A stretch of DNA of 64,000 nt from Flavobacteriaceae bacterium (GTDB lineage: Bacteria; Bacteroidota; Bacteroidia; Flavobacteriales; Flavobacteriaceae): assembly GCA_013215095.1 (NCBI GenBank), contig JABSPM010000011.1, positions 3,613 through 67,612 of the forward strand. Reading direction: 5' to 3'. The notes under the pieces were generated by a model that worked only from the letters and a program-made list of their open reading frames with translations, was not told the origin of the DNA and made no database searches. Both the position numbers and the translations under genes were made by a program. Below, one piece after another: positions 46,833 to 57,887 of this stretch. Position 1 is the stretch's first letter. Every line of letters starts with the position of its first letter.

Positions 46833-47606
46833 ATGACCCGCAAGTTAAATGATGTAGTATTTTTTATGTTTATGCTTTTGTTAGTGTTTTCTTGTAAGTC
46901 CAAGAAGGATTTTTGGTATTTTCAAGATCTACAAGACAACCAACAAACGGCTTTAAATTTTGAAACTACAGAGATTCAGTATAACGACATTTTGTCGATA
47001 AAATTAAGTGCTTTAAACCCAGAGTCAATTTTACCATATCATTTTGATAATAGTGTTTCTCCCAATGTGAGTTCCACGGATATTTTGAAATTGCAAGGCT
47101 ATTTAGTAGAGCGCGATGGAACTATCTCATACCCTATATTAGGAAGAATACAGGTTGCGGGAAAATCTACCAAAGATCTCGAAATCTATCTTAAGCACTT
47201 ATTGGAAGATGGCGGTCATGTAAATAATCCATCTGTAAGTGTTAGAATTTTAAATTATAAAGTGACAGTACTTGGAGAGGTAGCAAAACCAGGAACTTAT
47301 ACGATTACAGAACAAAACATTTCTTTGCCACAAGTTTTGGGCTATGCAGGTGATCTAACAATTCATGCTGAACGTAAAAATATAATGGTTATTAGAGATG
47401 TAGGCGGTGATCAGGTGGTTAAGCATATTGATTTGACCAAGTCAGATTGGTTCACATCACCTTTTTATTATGTTAGACAAAACGATGTTATTGTTGTTAG
47501 TGCTAATGATGCCAGAGTTAAAAGTGCTGGGTTTATTGGTAATGCTGGGACGTTTATGGGTATTATTTCAATATTACTTACAACTATCGTTTTAATTACT
47601 AGGTAA
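46833..47606 (+). CDS. Wza-type polysaccharide export lipoprotein
   Basis: 257 aa. Lipobox LLVFSCKSKKD (Cys21). A PES domain (YNDILSIKLSALNPES...QGYLVERDGTISYPILGRIQVAG) and a SLBB domain (VTVLGEVAKPGTYTITEQNISLPQVLGYAGD) follow, with a C-terminal hydrophobic helix. It forms the outer-membrane exit for the polysaccharide, partnering Wzc, whose gene follows after 6 bases. Confidence 0.92.
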   Translation: MTRKLNDVVFFMFMLLLVFSCKSKKDFWYFQDLQDNQQTALNFETTEIQYNDILSIKLSALNPESILPYHFDNSVSPNVSSTDILKLQGYLVERDGTISYPILGRIQVAGKSTKDLEIYLKHLLEDGGHVNNPSVSVRILNYKVTVLGEVAKPGTYTITEQNISLPQVLGYAGDLTIHAERKNIMVIRDVGGDQVVKHIDLTKSDWFTSPFYYVRQNDVIVVSANDARVKSAGFIGNAGTFMGIISILLTTIVLITR

Positions 47607-47612
47607 AGTCTT

Positions 47613-49982
47613 ATGGCAAACAATCCTTATTACATGTCGGATTTAAGTCGCACTTTCAATATAAAGGAAGAGGCTTTTAAGTATTTGAGAAAATGGCCTT
47701 GGTTTGTGGCAACTTCGGCCGTGTTTGTTGTTATTGCTTTTTTTTACCTAAAATATAGTCCCGTTATTTATGAGACTTATGCCAAAATTAAAATTTTAGA
47801 CGAAACATCTAAAGGTCTAGAATTGCCAAAAGATTTATCATCTTTATTTGAAAGTTCCAAGGTCAACTTGGAAAACGATATAGAGATTCTAAAGTCATAC
47901 CGTTTGTTACATAGAGTTGTAGAAAAGCTAAATTTGGATGTAAATTATTATGAGGAAGGTACAATTAAGAAAATGGAATTATGGGAGACACCTTTTAAGG
48001 TTAAACCTAAAGATTCTTTACAGTATGAAAGCTTAAAGGGGGCATCATTTCAATTCCTAATTCAGTCGAATCATATAGAAATTTCTGATATATTTGATGA
48101 AAAATGGCATGTTTCGGGTAAAATTTATGATCGCACAGCCTTACCGTTTCATGTCATTATAAATGATACGGCACTGTTCTATAGGCATAGCGGAAAAAAC
48201 TATACAGTAAGCTTTCATTCTAGCGATATTATAGCTAAAAATTTGGCAAATAATCTAAAGGTGTCGCATGTGGGTAAAATGAGTGACATACTAAAGTTAA
48301 ATCTAAGAGGTGAAAATAAGAAGAAATCGGAAGCTATAATTAATGAAATTATCAATCAATTTAACCTTGATGGGATTGCAGATAGACAATTAGTATCTCA
48401 AAGAACAATAGACTTTGTTGATGCGCGTTTTGAATTTTTAACCGAAGAATTAGACTCTATAGAGGAAGGAAAAAAAAGATATAAACGAAAGAATAATTTA
48501 AGCGATATAAAACTAGATACTGAGTATAAATTATTAGATCGATCAAATTCTAATAAGGAAGTTATAGAACAAGAAACGCAATTGGAATTGGCCAGATTAC
48601 TTAAAGAAACATTAAACAAACCGGAGGACGATAGTTTACTGCCAGCTAATATAGGTATAGATAATGTTAGAATTAATACGCTAATTACTGAGTATAATAC
48701 TCTGTTGCTTAGTCGACGTAAAATGCGAATTAGTGCCGGAGAAAACAATCCTCTTGTAAGCAATATGACTGACAAACTAAATCAGTTGAAGGTTAATATT
48801 TTTAATTCTGTGTTAGCCCTTGAGGAACAGTATCAAAGAACTTTAAAGAGAATTAATCGTAATAATCAGCGCACTAAGTTTGTGTTTTCTGAAATTCCTA
48901 AGAAGGAAAAATTCTTGCGTTCTATTGAGCGACAACAAATGATAAAGGAGGCCTTATACATTTTATTGTTAGAAAAGCGTGAAGAGGCAGCTATTAATTT
49001 GTCGGTAACTTCACCTTCAATAAAAATAGTAGATTATGCTATAACCGATCATAAACCGATATCCCCGAAGTCTAGAAGTACATATCTTACGGCTTTATTT
49101 TTTGGGTTACTCTTGCCTTTTGGGGTCATATATATTATACTCTTACTAGACACCAAAGTGCATACAAAATCAGATATAGAACAGCAAACCCGTGCTATAG
49201 CTCCTGTAATCGGTGAAGTTCCATTTATAAAACATAAAAACTTAATTTCTGGGTATGGTGAACAATCGGTTTTAGCAGAATCCTTTAGAATTTTGAGAAC
49301 AAATATTACTCATAATTTGGGACAGAGAGAAAAGGAGGGTGGAAAGCTTATTTATGTAACCTCTACAATTAAAGGGGAAGGAAAAACTTTTACAGCTTTA
49401 AATTTGGCTTTAACCTATGCGTCTTATAATAAAAATGTTTTATTAGTAGGTGCCGATTTTAGAAATCCAAAAATTCATGGCTATTTGAATTTGGATCGAC
49501 AGGTAATCAGAGGATTATCGAATTATCTGGATGATCCATCACTTTGTCTAGAGGACTTATATGTAGATTATAATTTGAATAATATGCCATTTAAAATATT
49601 ATTCTCTGGACCAATTCCTCCAAATGTATCTAGCTTAATCTCTAATGGAAATTATGAAAAGTTTATTGAAAATGCTAAAAAAGAATTTGATTATGTTATT
49701 GTAGATACAGCACCAACAATTCTAGTTGCGGATACCTTACTAATATCCTGTCATGCAGATTATACAGTTTATTTGGTGAGATCTGATTTTACAGAGAAAC
49801 GACTCTTAGGGTTTTCTAGAGAATTATTAGAAGAGGAAAAGCTTGGTAAAACGGGTTATGTTATCAATGGTATAAACCCAAATCAATCTTATGGTTATAG
49901 TTATAACTACGGTTATAATTATGGGTATTCCATGGATGAACAGAGGAAAAAATGGTTTAAAAGGTTATTTCATAAATCTTAA
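47613..49982 (+). CDS. Wzc-type chain-length determinant and BY-kinase
   Basis: 789 aa. Two transmembrane helices flank a Wzz domain with long coiled coils. The C-terminal tyrosine autokinase has STIKGEGKTFTALNLA (Walker A, near 580-595), VLLVGADFRNPKIHG (Walker A') and YVIVDTAPT (Walker B). The tail has a tyrosine cluster (SYGYSYNYGYNYGYS) that is phosphorylated in related enzymes. It controls polymer length and export with Wza and Wzy. Confidence 0.93.
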   Translation: MANNPYYMSDLSRTFNIKEEAFKYLRKWPWFVATSAVFVVIAFFYLKYSPVIYETYAKIKILDETSKGLELPKDLSSLFESSKVNLENDIEILKSYRLLHRVVEKLNLDVNYYEEGTIKKMELWETPFKVKPKDSLQYESLKGASFQFLIQSNHIEISDIFDEKWHVSGKIYDRTALPFHVIINDTALFYRHSGKNYTVSFHSSDIIAKNLANNLKVSHVGKMSDILKLNLRGENKKKSEAIINEIINQFNLDGIADRQLVSQRTIDFVDARFEFLTEELDSIEEGKKRYKRKNNLSDIKLDTEYKLLDRSNSNKEVIEQETQLELARLLKETLNKPEDDSLLPANIGIDNVRINTLITEYNTLLLSRRKMRISAGENNPLVSNMTDKLNQLKVNIFNSVLALEEQYQRTLKRINRNNQRTKFVFSEIPKKEKFLRSIERQQMIKEALYILLLEKREEAAINLSVTSPSIKIVDYAITDHKPISPKSRSTYLTALFFGLLLPFGVIYIILLLDTKVHTKSDIEQQTRAIAPVIGEVPFIKHKNLISGYGEQSVLAESFRILRTNITHNLGQREKEGGKLIYVTSTIKGEGKTFTALNLALTYASYNKNVLLVGADFRNPKIHGYLNLDRQVIRGLSNYLDDPSLCLEDLYVDYNLNNMPFKILFSGPIPPNVSSLISNGNYEKFIENAKKEFDYVIVDTAPTILVADTLLISCHADYTVYLVRSDFTEKRLLGFSRELLEEEKLGKTGYVINGINPNQSYGYSYNYGYNYGYSMDEQRKKWFKRLFHKS

Positions 49983-50027
49983 TCGAAATCATACAATAAT
50001 GTCTCTAAAAATAAGTTGTTTTATATA

Positions 50028-50876
50028 ATGCAAGGACAACTGATACGTTTTATTTTAGCTTCTGGTAATGATGTAATCATAGGCTTTATTGTAGCATTAT
50101 TTTTAGTCATAGCTTATTTTGGGTTTAGGATGCTTGAAATGATGTATGTCTTTAAAAGAAGACGACCTCTTTATATACATCTCTATTTACGATTAAATCG
50201 TCTTTCAAGTGCACAAAAATTAATTCTAGATGATCATCTTTCGTTTTATAAGAAGCTCAATAGGAAACAACAGCGTTATTTTGAACATCGCGTTTATAAG
50301 TTTATAGAAGATAAAGATTTTATAGGACGTCAAGGGCAACCTATTAATGATGAGGTGAAAGTCTTAATTTCTGCCACGGCGGTAATGCTTACTTTTGGTT
50401 TTAGAGATTATTTTATAGGATTAATAGATACAATTTTGGTGTATCCAAAGTCCTATTATTCTAATATTTCGGATGGTTATCATAAGGGTGAATTTAATCC
50501 TCAATTAAGAGCTCTTGTGTTGTCATGGGAAGACTTTAATCATGGCTACGACATAGAAAATGACAATCTCAATCTCGGTGTTCATGAGTTTTCTCATGCC
50601 ATACATCTCAATAGTCTTAAAGAACGTGATGTAAGTTCTGGCATCTTTTCTGATGGCTATAAAGAATTGATGCATTTACTTTCTAAAGATGAAGAGCTGC
50701 GATTACGACTGATAACAACCAGATATTTTAGAGATTATGCATATACCAACCAGTATGAGTTTATTGCAGCAATTATCGAGAGTTTTATAGAAAACCCAAA
50801 AGATATTAGAAGTCAATTTCCAATGATATATAAAAAGGTAAAGCAGATGCTTAACTTTAATTTTGCGGGGTATTAA
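50028..50876 (+). CDS. MtfA-like zinc peptidase family protein (M90)
   Basis: About 282 aa from the ATG at 50028 (MQGQLIRFIL). An N-terminal transmembrane helix (10-32) is followed by a soluble domain with LGVHEFSHAIHL (HExxH zinc motif) and a downstream Glu in NQYEFIAAIIESF, as in the MtfA/M90 family. Its link to the exopolysaccharide locus may be only positional. Confidence 0.85.
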   Translation: MQGQLIRFILASGNDVIIGFIVALFLVIAYFGFRMLEMMYVFKRRRPLYIHLYLRLNRLSSAQKLILDDHLSFYKKLNRKQQRYFEHRVYKFIEDKDFIGRQGQPINDEVKVLISATAVMLTFGFRDYFIGLIDTILVYPKSYYSNISDGYHKGEFNPQLRALVLSWEDFNHGYDIENDNLNLGVHEFSHAIHLNSLKERDVSSGIFSDGYKELMHLLSKDEELRLRLITTRYFRDYAYTNQYEFIAAIIESFIENPKDIRSQFPMIYKKVKQMLNFNFAGY

Positions 50877-50907
50877 CCTACTGTGCGATATGAATTTAAG
50901 GTGTTTT

Positions 50908-51567
50908 CTAAGAGTTAGCAATAGCTTTTAGGTCCGTTATAGTAGCTAATTGATTAGCACTTCCAAAAACATAACTTCCAGCAACCAATACATCTGCACC
51001 AGCATCTATCAATTGTTTCGCGTTTTTATTAGTAACACCTCCATCAATTTCAATTTTTGTAGTGGCGCCTTTTCGGTCAATAAGTTCTTTTAGTTGTTTT
51101 ACTTTTGAGTAGGTGTTCTCAATAAATTTTTGACCGCCAAAACCTGGGTTCACACTCATTATGCAAACAAGGTCAATGGCACTTATCGTATCTTCTAAAA
51201 CATTGACATTTGTATGCGGGTTTAAAGCAACTCCTGCTTGCATGCCTTCAGATTTTATAGCTTGTAAAGTACGGTGCAAATGCGTGCAGGCCTCATAATG
51301 TACTGTGAGTATGTTGCTGCCAAGGTCTGCGAAAGTTTTAATATACCTGTCAGGATCCACAATCATTAAATGTACATCTATAACTTTTTTAGCATGTGTG
51401 GAAATAGATTTTAACACTGGCATTCCAAACGAGATATTAGGAACAAAAACACCATCCATAATATCAATATGAAACCAATCGGCATCGCTTTTGTTTATCA
51501 TTTCTATGTCTCTTTGAAGATTGGCGAAATCTGCTGCCAAAACGGAAGGTGCTATCAAATTACTCAT
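50908..51567 (-). CDS. rpe: ribulose-phosphate 3-epimerase
   Basis: 219 aa. TIM-barrel epimerase with APSVLAADFANL, WFHIDIMDGVFVPNISFG, HLMI, MSVNPGFGGQKF and EIDGGV holding the metal and catalytic aspartates. It interconverts ribulose-5-P and xylulose-5-P in the pentose phosphate pathway. Converges with the peptidase gene. Confidence 0.96.
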   Translation of the reverse strand: MSNLIAPSVLAADFANLQRDIEMINKSDADWFHIDIMDGVFVPNISFGMPVLKSISTHAKKVIDVHLMIVDPDRYIKTFADLGSNILTVHYEACTHLHRTLQAIKSEGMQAGVALNPHTNVNVLEDTISAIDLVCIMSVNPGFGGQKFIENTYSKVKQLKELIDRKGATTKIEIDGGVTNKNAKQLIDAGADVLVAGSYVFGSANQLATITDLKAIANS

Positions 51568-51840
51568 GTTAAATTGTTTGTTTGCTGCAAAAATATATTA
51601 AATATGAGTTAAACTCAGTTTTTATCAAGAAATTTTATGACCAATACATGATTGTAGTTTGAATTGCACAACTAAGAAATGTAAATGTTATCCTTTAAAC
51701 AGTGTGAGGGCAGGGTGAATAAGAAAAAGGTTGTGATCATTCCCAAAGTACAAACGAAATTGCTTTGTAGGGGAAGTGTTTGCAGAGACCTAATACCATC
51801 TCTACTCCTAAGTTACTCAATTAAAATGCGCTTTTTTATC

Positions 51841-51895
51841 TAATACAAAAAATCATCATTTTCCTAATGTGTAATTTAACAGAAGAACTGGTGTA
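51841..51895. repeat. dispersed repeat, right-half copy (R2)
   Basis: AAAAAATCATCATTTTCCTA and the following GTAATTTA-CAGAAGAACTGG match 12150-12198 with few changes. Confidence 0.65.
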
Positions 51896-51960
51896 ATTGA
51901 TAAGGGCAAATAGCGGAATTCTTTAGTAGCTATAAATAGTGGTGTTGCTCTATAAAAGTG

Positions 51961-51985
51961 AACCCAGAGTAATCAGCTCTGGGTT
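51961..51985 (-). terminator. hairpin downstream of the sigma factor gene
   Basis: Nine-bp stem AACCCAGAG/CTCTGGGTT with a seven-base loop; the minus-strand T run after it is weak, so termination is probable but not certain. Confidence 0.5.
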
Positions 51986-52048
51986 CTTTCATCAATCAAA
52001 AAACGAACAGTTATGTAACTGTTTGTTGCGGTTAAAGGTTAGTTATAA

Positions 52049-52912
52049 TTAACCTAAATATGTTTTTAATATTTTACTTCTTGAGGTATGTTTTAATCTA
52101 CGAATGGCTTTTTCCTTAATTTGACGCACACGCTCTCTAGTTAAATCGAATGTTTCCCCAATTTCTTCCAAAGTCATAGGGTGTTGGTTGCCTAAACCAA
52201 AGTATAAACGAATGACATCTGCCTCACGAGGTGTCAAGGTTTCTAAAGCTCTTTCAATCTCTGTACGTAATGATTCGTGCAATAAATCTTTGTCTGGATT
52301 TGGAGATTCTCCACTTCGTAATACATCATATAAATTCGAATCTTCTCCTTCCACTAAAGGCGCATCCATAGAAACATGGCGGCCAGAATTTTTCATAGAC
52401 TCTTTAACATCGTTAATGGTCATGTCTAATTCTTTTGCGATTTCTTCTGCACTTGGCGGTCGCTCATGAGATTGTTCTAGGAACGCATAGGTTTTATTAA
52501 TTTTATTAATAGAACCAATTTTGTTCAATGGTAAGCGCACAATACGTGATTGCTCCGCTAAGGCTTGTAAAATAGATTGACGAATCCACCATACTGCGTA
52601 AGAGATAAATTTAAAACCTCTTGTTTCATCAAATCTTTGAGCAGCCTTAATCAAACCTAGATTACCCTCGTTAATTAAATCAGGAAGTGTTAATCCTTGA
52701 TTTTGATATTGCTTAGCTACAGATACTACGAAACGTAAGTTAGCTTTCGTAAGTTTTTCAAGAGCAATTTGATCTCCTGCTTTAATACGCTGTGCTAACT
52801 CTACTTCTTCGTCTGCTGTAATTAAGTCAACTTTACCAATTTCTTGAAGATATTTATCTAAGGAAGCAGTTTCTCTATTAGTAACCTGCTTAGTAATTTT
52901 AAGTTGTCTCAT
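52049..52912 (-). CDS. rpoD: primary RNA polymerase sigma factor, Bacteroidota type
   Basis: 287 aa. It lacks region 1.1 as is usual in this phylum. Region 1.2 ([20 protein letters not shown]), region 2 ([26 protein letters not shown]), region 3 and region 4 with the HTH ([22 protein letters not shown]) are complete. It directs transcription from TAnnTTTG promoters, such as those marked in this window. Confidence 0.94.
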   Translation of the reverse strand: MRQLKITKQVTNRETASLDKYLQEIGKVDLITADEEVELAQRIKAGDQIALEKLTKANLRFVVSVAKQYQNQGLTLPDLINEGNLGLIKAAQRFDETRGFKFISYAVWWIRQSILQALAEQSRIVRLPLNKIGSINKINKTYAFLEQSHERPPSAEEIAKELDMTINDVKESMKNSGRHVSMDAPLVEGEDSNLYDVLRSGESPNPDKDLLHESLRTEIERALETLTPREADVIRLYFGLGNQHPMTLEEIGETFDLTRERVRQIKEKAIRRLKHTSRSKILKTYLG

Positions 52913-53026
52913 CTAATCGTCTCCTGTATTTTATTCGGGTTTAATAAAAAGTATCATATAGTTATACGCACAATTTTATATAAATGTTACAAAGAGGTTA
53001 TATTTTTTTTGAAAAAATGTGTTTTT

Positions 53027-54262
53027 TTAGAATTTATAACTCATTCCAAGGTTGAAATTAATGCTGAAAGGATTAATACTGTTATTTCTATTATAAGTAT
53101 TCAGATAGTATTTAAAAGTGGGTTCAATATGTAATTTTAGCTTATCGGAAATCAAATAGTTTAATCCTGAACCAATACTTAAACTCATAGAGAGTTTACT
53201 TAAATTATTTGCTGTTCCTATCTCTATACTATTACCATTAGAAGACTCTGCTGTAATGGTATCATCTAATAAAGCTAAAAAGCTTACGCCTCCAAAAAAT
53301 GTTAATTGAAGATTGGATTTAGAAGGCGTGTAATAATACTGTAGCGGAAATTCAAGATACGTTAGTTGTTGTTTAAAGTCTATTTCTGAAAGCGAACCAA
53401 GTGCGGCATATGAATTAATAGAATTGTCTAAATTTATATTCTGATATCCATGACTATATTTTAAAGTACTATCTAAATTTGTAGAATCTGCTGCTTTTGT
53501 AGTAGTGGATAGTTTACTGTATTGCATACCAAAACTAATACTAGAATGTTTTGATAAATCATAACCAAGGGCAATACCATAGGTGATTGAGATTTCGCTT
53601 TTTATAGAATTGTTTTTTAATGATTCATCAATTGCTGAACCATTTTTTAATGTGCTAAAATGATTAGCGCCAATACTGGTTTTAATATAATGTTTTCGGG
53701 AATCTTTATGGTTGTTCTTTTTGAAGTTTTTTTCAGTTTTTGCAATATTAATTAAGCTACTATAGGTCAATAGTTGCATGTTTATTATAGAATAGGGTTC
53801 TATGTTGTATGTTGAATATACTTGATTGCTATTTGAAGTATATTTCGAAGTTTTGCTTGTAGTATGTTTTTTGCTAGTTGAAGATTGAGAACTATTTTTA
53901 TGACTTTGCTCTAAAGTTTTATGTCCTAGTTTTAGAGAAGTATTTGTAATATTAGTAGTTGTAATTTCTTGTTTTGGTTTTGGTTTTTTTTCTAAAGAAG
54001 TTTTGTTCTTAGAATGTATATGGTCTACGTTTTTATGTTCTTTTGATTGTTCTGCATTTGTATTTCGTAAAAAATAGAAAGTACTAGATAATAATAACAG
54101 TAAGAGTAAGCCACCAGAGACAAATTTCCAATAGGTTACTCGTTTGTTTTCTTTTTTATCTAGTTCTTCTTCTATACGATCCCAAACTCTGTTATGAGGC
54201 GAAACCTTATAGGTTTCTAGTTGCTCTTTATAAGCACGTCCTATGTCTTTTTTATTTGCCAT
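53027..54262 (-). CDS. membrane-anchored outer-membrane beta-barrel protein, anti-sigma-like N-terminus
   Basis: 411 aa. The cytoplasmic N-terminal stretch (VWDRIEEELDKK) and a single transmembrane helix (about 49-66) are followed by a polar Ser/Thr/Lys linker and a C-terminal beta-barrel-like domain (FNLGMSYKF end). In Bacteroidota such proteins are often encoded right after an ECF sigma gene and may act as its anti-sigma partner. The start overlaps the sigma gene by 11 bases. Confidence 0.7.
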   Translation of the reverse strand: MANKKDIGRAYKEQLETYKVSPHNRVWDRIEEELDKKENKRVTYWKFVSGGLLLLLLLSSTFYFLRNTNAEQSKEHKNVDHIHSKNKTSLEKKPKPKQEITTTNITNTSLKLGHKTLEQSHKNSSQSSTSKKHTTSKTSKYTSNSNQVYSTYNIEPYSIINMQLLTYSSLINIAKTEKNFKKNNHKDSRKHYIKTSIGANHFSTLKNGSAIDESLKNNSIKSEISITYGIALGYDLSKHSSISFGMQYSKLSTTTKAADSTNLDSTLKYSHGYQNINLDNSINSYAALGSLSEIDFKQQLTYLEFPLQYYYTPSKSNLQLTFFGGVSFLALLDDTITAESSNGNSIEIGTANNLSKLSMSLSIGSGLNYLISDKLKLHIEPTFKYYLNTYNRNNSINPFSINFNLGMSYKF

Positions 54263-54809
54263 GAATTAGGTTGCTATGGTTTTGGGATGAATGAATTTGT
54301 TCTATTTTTTCTTTTAAAATATACTTAGCTCTGTGCAAATTAGATTTAGATGTTCCTGTCGCTATTTTTAATATTTCTGAAATATCTTTATGAGAGTAAC
54401 CGTCCAATTCATATAGGCTGAATACAAGACGGTATCTGTCAGGCAATTCTTGGACCATTTTTAAAATTGTTGAGAGCGGTAGCTTAAACTCATCAATTTC
54501 AACCTTAGTATCTGCTAATAGATTATCGTTTAGAATTACATTGATAAAGGCATCTTTTTTATATTTATCAATGGCTTTATTAATTGTGATACGCTTCATC
54601 CAACCTTCAAAACTACCATTGCCTTTGTAGTATGAAATGTTTTTTAAAATTGAAAGAAAAGCATCTTGGAGATTGTCTTCTGCATCTTCAACATTTTTAC
54701 AATACTTTAAGCATAATAAATACAGCGTATCTTTATAACGATTATAAAGCTCATGTTGAGCACTTCGTTTGTTTTTTTTACACGCTTTTATGAGATTATT
54801 TAATGTCAA
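54252..54809 (-). CDS. ECF sigma-70 family sigma factor
   Basis: 185 aa. Region 2 (ELYNRYKDTLYLLCLKYCKN, AEDNLQDAFLSILKN) and region 4 (LPDRYRLVFSLYELDGYSHKDISEIL, TSKSNLHRAK) are clear. It probably senses envelope state with the overlapping membrane protein. Confidence 0.9.
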   Translation of the reverse strand: MTLNNLIKACKKNKRSAQHELYNRYKDTLYLLCLKYCKNVEDAEDNLQDAFLSILKNISYYKGNGSFEGWMKRITINKAIDKYKKDAFINVILNDNLLADTKVEIDEFKLPLSTILKMVQELPDRYRLVFSLYELDGYSHKDISEILKIATGTSKSNLHRAKYILKEKIEQIHSSQNHSNLIHGK

Positions 54810-54877
54810 TACTTAGTTATTGCGATTGAGCTATATTTATATAGTCTTAAATTATGAAAATGGTTGCGTATAAAAGC

Positions 54878-54913
54878 AAAAAAACCTCTAATGTTATCTA
54901 TTAGAGGTTTTTT
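54878..54913 (-). terminator. pnp terminator
   Basis: Hairpin ACCTCTAAT/ATTAGAGGT with T7 on either strand, 20 bases after the pnp stop. Confidence 0.85.
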
Positions 54914-54932
54914 GTATGAAATAGAAAAGAAA

Positions 54933-57185
54933 TTAATCTTCTTTTTTATGTTCTTTTGGTTTTCTATCGTCGCGATTTCTATTATCTCTACGATTATCAC
55001 GTCCGCGATTATCTCTACCGCGATTATTGTTATCACGTTTTTCTCTTGGAGGACGTTCTACATAACCTTCTGGTTTTGGTAAAATTGCTTTGCGAGATAC
55101 TTTTTCACGTTTAGTTCTTGGATCAAATCCAAAGTATTTCACATCAATAATATCTCCAATGTTTACAACATCAGTGACGTTACTTGTGCGTTCCCATGCC
55201 ATTTCAGAAATATGTAATAGTTGTTCATTTCCTGGGGCTTCCGTAAATTCTACAACAGCACCAAAATCTAAAATTTTAACAACTTTCATCTCATAAACGC
55301 TACCTTTTTCTGGCTTGAATGTCATGGCTTCAATTTTAGCAATTACGGCATCTATACCTTCTTGGTTCGTTCCTAAAATTTCAACGACACCTTGCTCATC
55401 AACTTCGTTAATTACAATAGTGGTTTCAGTCTCTTTTTGCAGCTCTTGAATATGTTTTCCTCCAGGACCAATGAAAGCACCAATTAAATCTCCCGGAATC
55501 GTTCTATTAATCATTTTAGGCGCATGTGATTTAACATCCTCATTTGGAGTTTCAATAGTGTCTACAATTCTGTCTAAAATATGTAAGCGACCATCACGAG
55601 CTTGATTTAAAGCATTAACAAGAATCTCATAGGATAATCCTTTTACTTTAATATCCATTTGACATGCAGTAATACCATCTGCAGTTCCGGTTACTTTAAA
55701 GTCCATGTCACCTAAGTGGTCTTCATCACCTAAAATATCAGATAATACTGCGTACTTGCCAGATTCTGTATCAGAGATTAATCCCATAGCTATACCAGAA
55801 ACAGGTTTTTTCATTTGTACACCTGCATCCATCATTGCCATGGTTCCTGCACAAACTGTTGCCATTGAAGAAGAACCATTAGATTCTAAAATTTCAGAAA
55901 CAATACGTACTGTATAAGGGCAATCATCTGGTACCATACCTTTTAATGCACGTTGTGCTAAGTTTCCATGTCCTACCTCACGACGCGATGTTCCTCTAAT
56001 AGGTCTTGCTTCTCCAGTAGAGAATGGCGGAAAGTTATAATGTAAATAGAAACGCTCTTCTCCTTCGTAAGATGGCATGTCTATTTGATTGGCTTCTCTC
56101 GAAGTTCCTAGAGTTACTGTTGCTAAAGCTTGAGTTTCTCCACGTGTAAAAATTGACGACCCATGAGTGGATGGCAAATAGTCTACTTCACACCATATTG
56201 GTCTAATATCTGTTGTCTTACGACCGTCCAAACGTAAGCCTTCATTAAGAGTCAGATCTCTAACAGCAGCTTTTTCTGCTTTACTATAATACTTAGAAAT
56301 TAAGCCACCAAAATCTTCAACTTCTTCTTCCGAAAAAGATGCGACGATTTCTTCTTTAATTTCTGTAAATGCAGCACTTCTTTCGTGTTTAGATGACCCA
56401 GCCTTTGCTACAGCATATACTTTGTCATATGCCATGTCATGAATTTTTTGAGCTAATGTTTCATCAGCACGTTCTGGTTCATATTCGCGTGTTGCTTTTT
56501 TACCAAAAGCTTCTGCTAATCTTACTTGTGCTTCACATTGAATTTTTATAGCTTCATGAGCAGCCTTAATAGCTTCTGTCATTTCTTCTTCAGAAATCTC
56601 GTCCATTTCACCTTCTACCATCATGACAGAATCTGCTGAAGCACCAATAACCATATCAATGTCAGAATCTTCTAGTTGTGCGAATGAAGGGTTAATGATA
56701 AATTCTCCGTTGATACGACCAACCCTTACTTCAGAAATAGGACATTCAAAAGGAAAATCAGATAACTGAATAGCAGCGGAAGCGGCTAAGCCAGCCATTG
56801 CATCTGGCATTACATCAGGGTCATGAGACATTAATTGAATCATTACCTGTGTTTCGGCATGATAATCTTTTGGAAAAAGCGGACGAAGTACGCGATCTAC
56901 TAAGCGCATAGTTAAAACTTCACCGTCGCTTGGTCTTGCCTCTCGTTTAAAGAAGCCTCCAGGATAACGTCCAGCAGCAGCAAATTTCTCGCGGTAATCT
57001 ACTGTTAAAGGTAAAAAGTCTACATCTGATTGTTTGTAGTTGGAAACAACTGTACACAAGAGCATACATTTTCCAGATTGCACAACAACGCTACCATGAG
57101 CTTGTTTTGCTAATTTTCCGGTTTCGATAGAAATCTCTCTTCCATCTCCAAGGTCTATAACCTCTCTAAAAACTTTTGGAATCAT
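54933..57185 (-). CDS. pnp: polynucleotide phosphorylase
   Basis: 750 aa. Two RNase PH cores ([20 protein letters not shown] near the start; [25 protein letters not shown] in the second), a KH domain ([19 protein letters not shown]) and an S1 domain ([17 protein letters not shown]) are in standard order. The tail is very rich in Arg, Asn and Asp ([16 protein letters not shown]). It degrades RNA 3'-5' using phosphate. It follows rpsO, as in many bacteria. Confidence 0.97.
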   Translation of the reverse strand: MIPKVFREVIDLGDGREISIETGKLAKQAHGSVVVQSGKCMLLCTVVSNYKQSDVDFLPLTVDYREKFAAAGRYPGGFFKREARPSDGEVLTMRLVDRVLRPLFPKDYHAETQVMIQLMSHDPDVMPDAMAGLAASAAIQLSDFPFECPISEVRVGRINGEFIINPSFAQLEDSDIDMVIGASADSVMMVEGEMDEISEEEMTEAIKAAHEAIKIQCEAQVRLAEAFGKKATREYEPERADETLAQKIHDMAYDKVYAVAKAGSSKHERSAAFTEIKEEIVASFSEEEVEDFGGLISKYYSKAEKAAVRDLTLNEGLRLDGRKTTDIRPIWCEVDYLPSTHGSSIFTRGETQALATVTLGTSREANQIDMPSYEGEERFYLHYNFPPFSTGEARPIRGTSRREVGHGNLAQRALKGMVPDDCPYTVRIVSEILESNGSSSMATVCAGTMAMMDAGVQMKKPVSGIAMGLISDTESGKYAVLSDILGDEDHLGDMDFKVTGTADGITACQMDIKVKGLSYEILVNALNQARDGRLHILDRIVDTIETPNEDVKSHAPKMINRTIPGDLIGAFIGPGGKHIQELQKETETTIVINEVDEQGVVEILGTNQEGIDAVIAKIEAMTFKPEKGSVYEMKVVKILDFGAVVEFTEAPGNEQLLHISEMAWERTSNVTDVVNIGDIIDVKYFGFDPRTKREKVSRKAILPKPEGYVERPPREKRDNNNRGRDNRGRDNRRDNRNRDDRKPKEHKKED

Positions 57186-57343
57186 AAATATTTTTTAATT
57201 CTAATTGAACAAAGGTCGTTGTGTTGTTGTAGTTGTTGTGTGACCAATGAAAAACTGTAATTAGCTTCTTATTATTTTATATTCTGCTTAAATATAACTA
57301 GAAAAATGATGTATTTTAACTTATACAAGAGTATTGTTAAAAC

Positions 57344-57371
57344 AAAAAAGAGGCTATAAAGCCTCTCTTTT
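57344..57371 (-). terminator. rpsO terminator/attenuator before pnp
   Basis: Hairpin AGAGAGGC/GCCTCT flanked by A6 and T6, directly after the rpsO stop. Confidence 0.8.
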
Positions 57372-57641
57372 TTATTTTCTTAATCCTAATTCTTTTACTA
57401 TCGCACGATATCTCATGATATCTTTTTTTGCTAAGTAATCAAGTAAAGCTCTACGCTTACCTACTAGTTTTACCAATGAACGCTCAGTGTTAAAATCTTT
57501 GCGATTTTTCTTTAAGTGCTCAGTTAAGTGATTAATTCTAAATGTAAATAACGCAATCTGCCCTTCAGATGATCCTGTGTCATTTGCATTTTTACCATGT
57601 TTTTTAAAGATGTCTCCTTTAATTTCTTTACTTAAATACAT
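57372..57641 (-). CDS. rpsO: ribosomal protein S15
   Basis: 89 aa from the ATG at 57641 (MYLSKEIKGDIF); the longer open frame upstream is noncoding leader. TGSSEGQIALFTFRINHLTEH and LVGKRRALLDYL are the S15 signatures. It binds 16S rRNA helices 20-22 early in 30S assembly. Confidence 0.97.
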   Translation of the reverse strand: MYLSKEIKGDIFKKHGKNANDTGSSEGQIALFTFRINHLTEHLKKNRKDFNTERSLVKLVGKRRALLDYLAKKDIMRYRAIVKELGLRK

Positions 57642-57887
57642 TCCAATATTATTTATAATGATTTTTATGTACAGATACGGTTTTCGTATCAAGCCGCAAA
57701 TATAGTATTTTTTAGACACTTCCAATTGATTAGTAAGTGTTTTATTTATACGGCTAAAAAAAGTTCTTTTAGACACTTCAATTAAAATCAAATCTTTTTT
57801 AATTCACAAGATTATGACGTGATTATAAATACTTATAAAATAGAAGAATACTCCGTGAATTGTGTGATTAAAAGTCTTTATTTCTGG

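Larger units (their letters stand above)
51568..52048. other. intergenic region with repeat copy and hairpin
   Basis: No gene. It holds the repeat copy R2 (51841-51895) and the hairpin AACCCAGAG/CTCTGGGTT at 51961-51985. Confidence 0.6.
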